From: Paenibacillus sonchi
GTDB lineage: Bacteria > Bacillota > Bacilli > Paenibacillales > Paenibacillaceae
DNA length: 64,000 nucleotides
Assembly (NCBI RefSeq): GCF_016772475.1
Contig: NZ_CP068595.1
Coordinates: 1,674,001 to 1,738,000, forward strand
Reading direction: 5' to 3'
This document shows, piece by piece, positions 9,543 through 17,328 of this stretch. The position numbers and the translations under genes were made by a program. The notes under the pieces are model-generated. The model ran no database searches. It was not told the DNA's origin and saw only the letters and a program-made list of their open reading frames with translations. Each line of letters opens with the position of its first letter. Position 1 is the first letter of the stretch.

Positions 9543-9569
9543 TTGATCCATAAGTTTTAAAAAAAAGAT

Positions 9570-9624
9570 TTGACACATGTGATCCTTTTTGGTTACTATG
9601 ATTCACATAGGAAACAGTGTTACC
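9570..9624 (+). promoter_or_regulatory. Promoter and candidate TetR operator before the SDR gene
   Basis: TTGACA (9570-9575) and TACTAT (9594-9599) are 18 bp apart. GGTTAC (9591-9596) overlaps the -10 and faces GTTACC at 9619-9624; CTATG/CATAG also form a short dyad over the -10. Another GGTTAC lies at 9492-9497 near the TetR promoter, consistent with repression of both genes. Confidence 0.5.
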
Positions 9625-9718
9625 GGATATGAATTTATGTTCACAAGCTTCACTATCTTTTTTTGACACCTGGTAACAACGTTCCTAAAATAAAACATCG
9701 TAACAAGGGGCGAAATTC

Positions 9719-10503
9719 ATGAATATTAAAGGGAAATGGTCGCTAATCACTGGGGCCTCTTCGGGAATCGGCGAACAGTTCGCAAGACAATTGGCAAAGG
9801 AAGGCAGCCATTTGGTGCTTGTAGCCAGATCCAAACGCAAACTTGATACGCTTGCAGCAGAATTGACCCGAAGCTATGGAATTCAGTGCCAGGTGATTCC
9901 CCAGGATCTATCCATCGAAGGCGCTGCCGGAGAGCTGTATCAGAAGTACCAGCAGCTCAACCTGAACATTGATCTGTTGGTTAACAATGCAGGTTTTGCC
10001 ACCCATGGTCTGTTCGAGCAAATCTCCGGCGAGCGCCAGCATGAAGAAGTGATGCTCAACGTCGCCGCTGTAGTGGATATGACTCATTTATTTCTTCCGG
10101 GATGCTCCATCGAGGCGCTGGCGCTGTTATCAATGTTTCGTCTACCGCAGGCTTTCAGCCGCTGCCTTATATGGCCGTCTATGGGGCGACCAAAGCTTTT
10201 GTCTTGTCCTTTACCGATGCCCTTTGGTGGGAGAATCGTGACCGTGGCGTTCAATTTTTTGCCTTGTGCCCAGGGTCGACGGAGACGAATTTCTTCAACG
10301 TTGTTGGCACAGAGGACGCCTCTGTCGGTGCGAAGGATACGCCGGAACGTGTAGTGGAAGTTACACTGCGCGCTATGAAAAAAGGGAAACAGTATGTTGT
10401 TCCGGGACTCCGGAATTATCTGGGTGCCCAGATTTCCCGTTTCATCACCCGCAGACAAAGTTTGCGGCTGGCCCAGGGCATGCTAAGCCCCCGCAAAAAA
10501 TAA
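9719..10503 (+). CDS. Short-chain dehydrogenase/reductase (frameshifted)
   Basis: Classical NAD(P)-dependent SDR of about 261 residues, DltE/YqjQ-like. The cofactor motif TGASSGIG is near residue 14, NNAG near residue 90, and the catalytic Ser (VSSTAGF) with YxxxK (YGATK) lie after the break. The frame is lost at CGGG (10098-10101); one extra G gives FLPGMLHRGAGAVINVSS. The SMP-30-like gene begins 12 bp downstream, so the two are probably co-transcribed from the promoter at 9570. The substrate is unknown; a basic residue near 35 (RSKRKLDTL) suggests NADP preference. Confidence 0.87.
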
Positions 10504-10515
10504 GGAGGATTTATA

Positions 10516-11649
10516 ATGTCCACAGAACCAAAGCAACGCAAACGTTCAACACGTCAAAAAGCCGGCAGATGGAGCTTGGCCCTGCTCGGGGTAATTGTGC
10601 TGGGAATCGCTGTTTTTCTGCTGATACCTGCTCCGGTAGATCCAGCGTTATGGTCTGCACCTGCCGCCCCTTCCTTTGAGAAAGAGGGACCCTGGAAAGA
10701 AAACAGCAAGCTCAGCTCGGCTGAGCTGGTTACAGACCGCGCCAAGTTCCCGGAATTCATTACTTTTGATACCAAAGGACGACTGTATACGGGGGACTCC
10801 GACGGCAAAATTTACAGAGTAGCCTTTGACACGGCAGGTAAAGCGCAGCCAGCTGAAGTGTTCGCCGATACCCATGGAACACCTAACGGACTGAAATTCG
10901 ACGCGGCGGGGAATCTCATTGTGACAGATATTCAAAAAGGGCTGCTGTCGATTGACCCGGAGGGAAATATTCAAGTACTAACCACAGAAGTAGAGGGAGG
11001 GCCCATCTACCTGGCGAACGAGCTAGACATCGCGCAAGACGGATCGATCTATTTCTCTGATACCTCTAACTATGGCAAGGTCATGTTCAAGGAAATTGCC
11101 GAGAACAAACCGCATGGACGATTGCTGAAATATGATCCGCAGACCAAGCAGACGACCGTTTTACTTCGGGACTTATATTTTGCCAATGGGGTAGCCTTGT
11201 CTGCTGAAGAAGACTTCGTGCTCGTGGCCGAATCGTATCATTATCAGTTGACCCGATACTGGCTGAAGGGGGCCAAGCAGGGCACCTCGGATATTTTTGC
11301 AGACAATATTGCTGGATTCCCGGACAACATCACACGTGATGCGCAGGGACATTTCTGGGTAGGGGTATTCACAACCCGTTTGCCTTTTGCCGACTACATG
11401 CATAGCCATCCCTGGTTAGCGGCTACAATGTCCAAAGTCCCACAATCCTTGTTAAATGGAGCCAGTGCGCCGGTGAAGCATGGACTGGTCGCGGAATATG
11501 GACCCGAAGGGGAACTTGTGAGCAGCTGGCATGATCCTGAAGGAACATTGTATGGCATCACTACTGCCGTAAGCCAGGGAGGATATTTATATCTTGGAAC
11601 CGCACCGGGAGGAAGCCAAGGCGTTCATCGGGTGCTTATAAATCCGTAA
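10516..11649 (+). CDS. SMP-30/gluconolactonase/strictosidine-synthase-like beta-propeller protein
   Basis: A 377-residue protein with one N-terminal membrane anchor (LALLGVIVLGIAVFLLIPAP) and an extracytoplasmic six-bladed propeller. Propeller marks include EFITFDTKGRLYTGDSDGKI, GTPNGLKFDAAGNLIVTD, LANELDIAQDGSIYFSDTS and FPDNITRDAQGHFWVG, typical of strictosidine synthase/SMP-30 proteins, which hydrolyse lactones or esters at a metal site. It follows the SDR gene with AAGGAGG before the ATG. The pairing with an SDR could mean oxidation of an alcohol or sugar to a lactone followed by hydrolysis, but this is inference. Confidence 0.82.
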   Translation: MSTEPKQRKRSTRQKAGRWSLALLGVIVLGIAVFLLIPAPVDPALWSAPAAPSFEKEGPWKENSKLSSAELVTDRAKFPEFITFDTKGRLYTGDSDGKIYRVAFDTAGKAQPAEVFADTHGTPNGLKFDAAGNLIVTDIQKGLLSIDPEGNIQVLTTEVEGGPIYLANELDIAQDGSIYFSDTSNYGKVMFKEIAENKPHGRLLKYDPQTKQTTVLLRDLYFANGVALSAEEDFVLVAESYHYQLTRYWLKGAKQGTSDIFADNIAGFPDNITRDAQGHFWVGVFTTRLPFADYMHSHPWLAATMSKVPQSLLNGASAPVKHGLVAEYGPEGELVSSWHDPEGTLYGITTAVSQGGYLYLGTAPGGSQGVHRVLINP

Positions 11650-11700
11650 GGTGTGTTAATGTTATATTCTTCCACCCCACTGCCACTTTAAGGCATCCCA

Positions 11701-11736
11701 AACAGCAGCTCACTCCGTACAGGAGGAGCTGCTGTT
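11701..11736 (+). terminator. Hairpin terminator after the SMP-30-like gene
   Basis: AACAGCAGCTC and GAGCTGCTGTT pair perfectly around a 14-nt loop. It lies between convergent genes and may serve both; the U-tract is poor. Confidence 0.55.
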
Positions 11737-11769
11737 CATATTGGGTGCATTTTTTCCTACCTCCAAACG

Positions 11770-12141
11770 CTAAGCGCGTGGACGATACGCCACTCCATCC
11801 ATCTGCACCTTCAGCCCATCCGGCCCGCCGACATGTGCGAACTCCGTGGAAATGGTTTTCCGCGCCGGATACCTGCCCTGGAATCTGCGCTTGAACACCG
11901 CCTCCATCACCGGAATATCCCACACATCCCGCAGCAAAATATCCAGCTTCACCACATCCGCAAGCCCCAGCCCCACCTGCTGCAAGCGGCTACTCATATC
12001 ATCCAGAGCACCTTCCACCTGCTCCTCCACCGTTCCCCCCACATTGCCTACACAGAAGCTGAGAAACACAAAATCCCCCGCCTCCACAAATCCGGAATAC
12101 GCATACTCCTCATTCACATCATGTCTAACGATTCCATCCAT
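11770..12141 (-). CDS. RidA family protein (YjgF/YER057c/UK114)
   Basis: A 123-residue RidA-like protein. Members deaminate reactive enamine/imine intermediates or have related small-molecule roles and form trimers. Visible marks are SGFVEAGDFVFLSFCVGN, the repeated helix EEQVEGALDDM, and the ending PVMEAVFKRRFQGRYPARKT. The usual active-site Arg is represented by the R in YPARKT. I chose the ATG at 12141: a TATAAT sequence (12180-12175) lies inside the longer reading frame that begins at a TTG at 12198, so that extension is probably promoter. Confidence 0.82.
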   Translation of the reverse strand: MDGIVRHDVNEEYAYSGFVEAGDFVFLSFCVGNVGGTVEEQVEGALDDMSSRLQQVGLGLADVVKLDILLRDVWDIPVMEAVFKRRFQGRYPARKTISTEFAHVGGPDGLKVQMDGVAYRPRA

Positions 12142-12226
12142 ACCTCTCGTCCCCTTATCCTTTAAGATAGGTTCATTATAAGAGGGGAAATCGGACAACT
12201 GTGTGTCGTGGTTCGGGAGGGGAATT

Positions 12227-12496
12227 ATGGTAATATTGTACGAGAGGCTTAAAGAACTGGGGGACGATTATGATGCTAATCATGGAGTCTATCCTCCTGG
12301 GATAAACAAGCTTTGGGAAACTAAAGAACTACTGAAGAACCTTATGGAGAAGGTAATTGACAAATATCTCGAATTTCAAAAGGTGATCATTACTGGACAC
12401 GGCATGGCTTTTCGTACTTTGGTAGGAGAGGTAGGCGAAATTCCACATGCTTCAATTATCGAGTATTATAAAAAAAGGCATGCCGCACTACGTTAA
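12227..12496 (+). pseudogene. Histidine phosphatase-like remnant
   Basis: An 89-residue frame preceded by GGGAGGGG. The segment KVIITGHGMAFRTLVGE resembles the second conserved block of histidine phosphatases (phosphoglycerate mutase branch), with INKLWETKELL upstream, but the N-terminal RHG catalytic block is absent. It is probably a 3' remnant or a short unknown protein. The region from here to about 17 kb is richer in AT than its flanks. Family assignment is weak. Confidence 0.35.
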
Positions 12497-12628
12497 CAAG
12501 GAATGCTAGTTCAATAAATTGGAAACTCAACGGCAGTCGAATATTGTATCATTTGAATAATTTAATGAACTTTGTGAATATAACGTTGTCTGAATGATAC
12601 GCAAGTCTTATATGTGAGGGTGATTCGT

Positions 12629-13219
12629 TTGAAGCAAGGACTTATTGTGTTGTTGAACGGAACTTCAAGTTCAGGAAAGACTAGTATTTCTATGGAACTG
12701 AAAAATCAGAAAGAGATTCCTTTTCATCATTTATCCATAGATGATTTTTTTGGTAATTACAATGATTTTATTGATAATAAATACCCGGATATTGAACCTA
12801 CAAGAGAAGTGAAAGATGTCGGACAAATACTTTTTGATCCCATAATCTCAGTGTACTATGCAACAATTAAATTGTTTTCAGAAATGGGTTTGAATGTCAT
12901 CGTCGATACCGTAATCGACAATGACAAGCGGTTTAATGATTTCCTTGATCTATTTTTTGATCATCCTACATTGTTTGTAGGCGTATTATGCTCGAAAGAA
13001 GAACTCACAAGAAGAGAGCAAATCAGAGGAGACCGTGAGATTGGACTAGCAAATTCCCAGTACGACAAAATATATTCCTTTACTGAATATGACCTTGAAG
13101 TAAATACTGGAGAGTTGAGTCCAACAGAATGCGCCGAAAAAATATTAAGTTTTATTAAGTCCGATCAGGATTACTCTGCATTTAAGAAATTAAGTAAAAG
13201 AGAGATTAACGTTTCATAG
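12629..13219 (+). CDS. Chloramphenicol phosphotransferase-like P-loop kinase
   Basis: A 196-residue P-loop protein. Walker A is GTSSSGKTS near residue 10, followed by the CPT-like block FHHLSIDDFF; later come NVIVDTVIDN and a lid-like REQIRGDREIGLA. This fits the CPT family, which phosphorylates a hydroxyl of chloramphenicol in its producer but whose other members have unknown substrates. I favour the TTG at 12629 because GAGGGTGA lies just before it; a GTG at 12614 would place that site inside the gene. It is AT-rich and appears to be a single accessory gene. Confidence 0.7.
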   Translation: MKQGLIVLLNGTSSSGKTSISMELKNQKEIPFHHLSIDDFFGNYNDFIDNKYPDIEPTREVKDVGQILFDPIISVYYATIKLFSEMGLNVIVDTVIDNDKRFNDFLDLFFDHPTLFVGVLCSKEELTRREQIRGDREIGLANSQYDKIYSFTEYDLEVNTGELSPTECAEKILSFIKSDQDYSAFKKLSKREINVS

Positions 13220-13249
13220 AAGGCGAATCCATCAGATAACAACATATTT

Positions 13250-13372
13250 ATGTATTGGGGCTATTGCCCGGGTATTACACTCAGCATTCTCAAATCTGTA
13301 TTGGCGGGCATTATAAGTGGTTTTATTTGGGGCGGCATTATCTTTCTTTTGCTGAAAAAGAAAACAACTTGA
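13250..13372 (+). CDS. Small putative membrane protein
   Basis: A 40-residue frame beginning MYWGYCPGITLSILKSVLAG, with one long hydrophobic segment (about residues 9-35) and a basic tail KKKTT. No good ribosome site is seen. It may be a real small membrane peptide or the tail of a decayed gene. I do not recognise it. Confidence 0.3.
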   Translation: MYWGYCPGITLSILKSVLAGIISGFIWGGIIFLLLKKKTT

Positions 13373-13373
13373 C

Positions 13374-13991
13374 CTATACACCCGCATGATGCAGTTCCGG
13401 GAGCTTCAAAACAACCTGTCCCAGACACCCCGTCAGCACCTCATGATATCGCCGAGCCTGCTCTTCGATCACTCCTTCACGCAGCGATTCGAACAACGCC
13501 AGACAGCGCTTGAAATTCCCGTCATGCCTGGACTGATGGGCCAGTCTTAAAGATTGTATCGTCCATTCCAGCGCCTCCTGCAATCTGCCTGCCCGCTTAT
13601 GATATAACGCAAAGTGATAACAATAGCTGAAATAATGCGAGAGATTGCCTGCATCCTCATAGTCCCCAAATCCGGCACTCTGCTCCGCGAACGTATCCAG
13701 CAGATTATCCACATTAAGACCATACTGTACTGCAGCCTGCAATATAGTCCCAAGCCCCGGCAACAGCTCCTCGGGATTATCCTGCAAGAAAAGGGCATAC
13801 TGCTCCAGCAGTTCCGTTTTGCCGGACAGAATCTCCACAATATACAGGTTGGCACGGGCCAAATATCTGAACTCCTCGGCGATTTCCTCCCCTTCCTCCC
13901 CCAAGTCCTCCATCCATCCAAGCTCGGCATAGCGGTATATGGAGTCCCTAGCCATATCCGGCTTGAGTGATTTCAGAATGGAAGGGCGCAC
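13374..13991 (-). CDS. TPR-like helical protein of unknown function
   Basis: A 205-residue, acidic, all-helical protein. The second half (SHYFSYCYHFALYHKRAG, then LQEALEWTIQSLRLAHQ) reads like tetratricopeptide helices of the kind found at the C-terminus of peptide-responsive XRE regulators (RRNPP type), but no HTH is present. The start is a GTG with GGAGG 8 nt before it. It is divergent from an XRE gene, with a GTACTT/AAGTAC palindrome between, so a partner or sensor role for the regulator is possible. No catalytic motif is visible. Confidence 0.55.
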   Translation of the reverse strand: MRPSILKSLKPDMARDSIYRYAELGWMEDLGEEGEEIAEEFRYLARANLYIVEILSGKTELLEQYALFLQDNPEELLPGLGTILQAAVQYGLNVDNLLDTFAEQSAGFGDYEDAGNLSHYFSYCYHFALYHKRAGRLQEALEWTIQSLRLAHQSRHDGNFKRCLALFESLREGVIEEQARRYHEVLTGCLGQVVLKLPELHHAGV

Positions 13992-14062
13992 GGGTGAGGC
14001 CTCCTTTTTTATCCATTTTCAGTTAATTGTATAGCCGAATATATATTTGGTCAATATAAATA

Positions 14063-14076
14063 GTACTTTTAAGTAC
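14063..14076. promoter_or_regulatory. Palindrome GTACTTTTAAGTAC, candidate XRE operator
   Basis: Perfect 6-bp arms (GTACTT/AAGTAC) around a TT centre, in the spacer between the divergent TPR-like gene and the XRE gene. The position fits autoregulation. Confidence 0.45.
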
Positions 14077-14156
14077 AATTAATTGAGGAATTAGTTTTTA
14101 CTTGATGATCTGTAATGGTTAGCGCACCTCTTCTAACCTTAAGTGGAGGTGATATC

Positions 14157-14507
14157 ATGAATTTACCAGAAAGTGTAGGAAATCGGATACGCGAGCTAAG
14201 AAAAGCAAAAGGATGGACACAAGAACAACTAGCCGAAGCAGCATCGCTTCATTACAGTTACATAGGTGGAGTTGAACGAGGAGACCGTAACATTTCTTTG
14301 GAGACTCTGGAGAAAATAATTGCCGCCTTCCAAGTTCCGGCTGTAGAAATTTTTCGTTTTGAGGATGAAACTGACCGCCGCAGGGCGTTAGATGAGCATA
14401 TGACTTTAATCAGTGATAGGAGTACAGAGGAAATAGCAGCAATCACTAAAATCAATCGGGAAGTGATTGCTGCTATAGATATGTCTGGAGACAAGAATAC
14501 TGAATAA
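14157..14507 (+). CDS. XRE family transcriptional regulator
   Basis: A 116-residue regulator. The HTH spans residues 6-60 (GNRIRELRKAKGWTQEQLAE, then YIGGVERGDRNISLETLEKI), with a short helical tail (ALDEHMTLISDRSTEEIAAI) probably used for dimerisation. The ATG at 14157 follows GTGGAGGTGA. A second XRE gene lies 86 bp downstream, and a decayed copy of this gene with near-identical C-terminal sequence is at 16800-17103. The short tail resembles SinR/SlrR-size restriction or mobile-element controllers; targets are unknown. Confidence 0.85.
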   Translation: MNLPESVGNRIRELRKAKGWTQEQLAEAASLHYSYIGGVERGDRNISLETLEKIIAAFQVPAVEIFRFEDETDRRRALDEHMTLISDRSTEEIAAITKINREVIAAIDMSGDKNTE

Positions 14508-14593
14508 AATGAATTTAACACCGAAGAAGAAACAGATAGAAGCCAAAACATTATTTCGTTTTAGTCTTTTTTGCTCTCATGAGGTGAGCCAAG

Positions 14594-14947
14594 ATGCCAG
14601 ATGAACACAAGTCAGAGCTTGTAAAAAGAATCGGAGAACGCATTCGAAGATTACGTAAAGAAATGAACCTTTCGCAAGAGCAGCTTGCAGAACGGTCAGG
14701 TTTACATACGAATTATGTGGGGCAAGTTGAACGCGGAGAAAAGAACCTTACCCTTGAGACATTAGAGAAAGTGGTTGGAGGGTTAGACATATCGTTAGAA
14801 GAGTTATTCAGATACATAGGGCCATTGGAGAGACAAGACGCTCTTGGACAAATTGTAGAACTGCTTGTTGAACGTTCGGTGGAGGATCAAAATATGGCTT
14901 TGAATGTTTTGAAGACCGTTATGGAATGGGAAGAAAACAAACATTAA
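14594..14947 (+). CDS. XRE family transcriptional regulator
   Basis: A 117-residue regulator with an HTH at residues 11-66 (GERIRRLRKEMNLSQEQLAE, then NYVGQVERGEKNLTLETLEK) and a C-terminal helical tail. It is related to the XRE gene just upstream but not a recent duplicate. The start follows GAGGTGAGCC. The two are likely co-transcribed. No partner such as a methylase, toxin or prophage gene is present to reveal its job. Confidence 0.83.
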   Translation: MPDEHKSELVKRIGERIRRLRKEMNLSQEQLAERSGLHTNYVGQVERGEKNLTLETLEKVVGGLDISLEELFRYIGPLERQDALGQIVELLVERSVEDQNMALNVLKTVMEWEENKH

Positions 14948-15031
14948 AAAGTCTACTGATCTACTTCACACCAAAAAGCGCCGCTTCTTTTGGAAACGAC
15001 GCTCCCACATACTAGATTTTATTCTTTGGAA

Positions 15032-15379
15032 TCAATTTTTAATTTCAGTGATTTTATTGGCGGTTACTTGTGCTGGAAATGAATCATCACTTACTGTATA
15101 GGATATTTCAATTTCATCACCTTGTTTATAATTAGAAGGTGAAACTTTATTTACCCAAATGGCCTGAGAGTATTCACTAGAATTAAGAATTTCTTTGTAA
15201 TTCTTGTTCAGGTCTTGTTCTTTTAAGTGAGGTATCACCAGTATCCTTTTATTCTCTACATCTATTGTGTGTACGGTTCCAATAACTATTTCAACATCCT
15301 TATTACATGAAGTGAATAAGAACAAACAAATAAAAATTAAAATAGGAGTCCTCTTAAAGGTACTATTTTTATGAACCAT
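15032..15379 (-). CDS. Putative lipoprotein, DUF3221-like
   Basis: A 115-residue secreted protein with a lipoprotein signal (hydrophobic ILIFICLFLF then lipobox FTSC, Cys near residue 25). The mature part is a small beta-rich domain with GTVHTIDVENKRILVIP and QAIWVNKVSPSNYKQGDEIEI, which resembles DUF3221 proteins of Bacillales. It lies 26 bp downstream of the secreted protease gene on the same strand and could be co-transcribed with it. AAAGGAG precedes the ATG. Function unknown. Confidence 0.65.
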   Translation of the reverse strand: MVHKNSTFKRTPILIFICLFLFTSCNKDVEIVIGTVHTIDVENKRILVIPHLKEQDLNKNYKEILNSSEYSQAIWVNKVSPSNYKQGDEIEISYTVSDDSFPAQVTANKITEIKN

Positions 15380-15404
15380 GGATTTCTCCTTTGATTTTAC
15401 GGGA

Positions 15405-16641
15405 TTAATTTAAAGTTGGTTGCACTGGTAAAGCATTCAATACGTTTTGGATATACGAATATACAGCGTTCCCATTGTGGCGACCTTTATTAACTCCCAT
15501 TAGTACAGTACTATAATAAGTTGGTGCACCACTGTCTCCTGGTGCAGACGTGTAGCTAGCCGACCTTAGATTATCAATACTATATGATACAGATCTACTC
15601 AATATTACACCACACGATACTGGATTAGTGGCTGATGAAGCCCCAGACATACAAACCATATTTCCTGTAAAGTCGTTTGCCTGAACAGTATCAAAATATC
15701 CTCCTCTACTGGTAGATGTATAGAGATCATTAGAATAGGACAAACTTGTTGTTCCTATCATTGCAGCATCAACACTTCCTTGATAGACTCTCGCACCCAT
15801 CGCACCAACATTATTAGTGCCTTGACTGAAATTGTTCCCGGCAGTTCCACAATGGCCAGCGGTGACAATAAAGTTTGATGTAGTCAAAAATCCGATGGAA
15901 CAATAACTACCTTGATTATTATTCACTATCTTAGTTCCTGCTTGGAGAGGATTATAAGTTGAATTTCTGTCAACATCATCCGAAACAACAGCAGACTTCC
16001 TTATAGACAATATGTCGGGAGCAAAGGCCTCTTCTAATGCTTTCCTTTTTGTTTCATTAAAATCCTTCACGCCCACCTGTACCTTTTGTTCTGTTAAATC
16101 CACTAACGTATCTGTAATTGTAACTCCGTTAAAATCAGTATTTATCAAAGAAATCAATTTTTCATTAAGATCGTTCAAATCTTTTTCAGAATATTTTGTA
16201 ACAAAAACATTTATTAAACTGGAGTCACCATATATTTTTTTTAATTCAGATTCGTATTGGTCCCTATTTTCAATGTTTTTAATGCCGATATTCACAATCC
16301 CTCCAGATTTTTGATCAATAAAAACAAGCCCATCTCTTATATTTTTATCCAGATAATCTTTAACTAAGGGGGAGTTTTTGAGCCTGATGATTGATCCGTT
16401 GAATAAGCAGCTCTTCCTCTAATTTTGTCAACCTGACTCCAAACTTAGATTCAACCATTACATTGTGTTCTTTTGAATCTACCTTGTTGATATCTGCATT
16501 CAATCCGAATTGCTGTCTAAAAGACAATTCTTCTTTCGTATAACCATAAGATTCATATTCAGATGATGCACTTACACTTCCACAGCACAAAAATAACATA
16601 GTAGCAGTCAACATCAAAATAACTCTTCTTTTCAATCTCAT
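15405..16641 (-). CDS. Secreted S1 family serine protease with propeptide (frameshifted)
   Basis: A chymotrypsin-fold protease of about 411 residues when the frame is restored. It has a signal peptide (MRLKRRVILMLTATMLFLCC), a pro-region of about 150 residues, then the mature domain with His (VTAGHCGTAG), Asp (probably GSVDAAMI) and Ser (APGDSGAPTY). This resembles alpha-lytic protease/streptogrisin-type S1 enzymes, whose propeptide aids folding. The frame breaks at five G on the plus strand (16368-16372); here removing one base, or adding two, is needed, unlike the other breaks in the window. The start at 16641 is chosen because GAGGTGG lies just before it, within the longer frame from 16653. 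Confidence 0.75.
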
Positions 16642-16799
16642 AAGCCACCTCATTTAAAATATATTGTAGGCAAAGTACGACTACTTGTTAAAATTTTACT
16701 ATTTTTACAAAGTAATCGCAATACAAAAAATCTAAAAATTTGAAATATTTTGAGACTTTCTTAGGCTTCTCATTCAATTGGAGTACAAGTTTGAGTGCT

Positions 16800-17103
16800 A
16801 TTACCGCAGGTAGACTAAGAAAAGCAAGAAGCATCTCTTCGTTATATTCATAGTTGGGGTAGAGCGAGGCACAATATGAAGACTCTGGAGAAAATAATAA
16901 CCGCCTTCCAAATTCCGGCTGTAGAAATTTTTCGTTTTGAGGATGAAACCGACTGCCGTAAGGCGTTAGATGAGCATATGACCTTAATAAGTGATAGGAG
17001 TACAGAGGAAATAGCAGTAATCACTGAAATCAATCGGGAAGTGATTGCTGCTATGGATATGTCTGGAATTGTAAAAAGAACTGTCCAAGTGGAAAAAGGT
17101 TAA
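16800..17103 (+). pseudogene. Decayed duplicate of the XRE regulator gene
   Basis: From 16868 the sequence closely follows the XRE gene at 14157-14507 (TLEKII.AFQ.PAVEIFRFEDE, then DEHMTLISDRSTEEIA), ending in unrelated residues. Upstream, patches such as AGACTAAGAAAAGC and TAGTTGGGGTAGAGCGAGGC match its HTH coding region, with deletions and stops between. The DNA-binding part is lost. The 3' end runs into the interspersed repeat at 17084. Confidence 0.7.
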
Positions 17104-17328
17104 CTAATTTGCTCGAGCGCCCTGTTCTCCGAAGGATAAGTGGAAAACGGTACACTAATTCAGCTCATTTCGCTCCTGATGAGGTAATATGACCCAATTA
17201 AGTTTCCTTTTTCCACTTAAATCTCACAATTGTTGATTTTGGGGAGAAATAAGTTCCCTTTTTCCAACTAGCACTGCTCAACTGCTTCTTCGCCAGCACT
17301 AGTTGGAAAAAGGCTATCGAATCCGGCT
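17084..17328. repeat. Interspersed intergenic repeat, copy 1
   Basis: About 245 bp, with a second copy at 59939-60182 in the same orientation. Inside, a short unit recurs in both directions: GTGGAAAAAGG or GTTGGAAAAAGG forward, and CCTTTTTCCAC or CCTTTTTCCAACTAG reverse. It abuts the ptsI stop codon at one end and the decayed XRE gene at the other. No reading frame is credible. Confidence 0.75.

Noticed and set aside
12203..12226. Upstream GTG start for the phosphatase-like remnant
   Set aside because: The stretch contains the GGGAGGGG ribosome site used by the ATG at 12227.
13374..17103. Prophage or integrative element around the XRE genes
   Set aside because: No integrase, capsid, terminase, lysis or replication gene and no attachment-site pair was seen.
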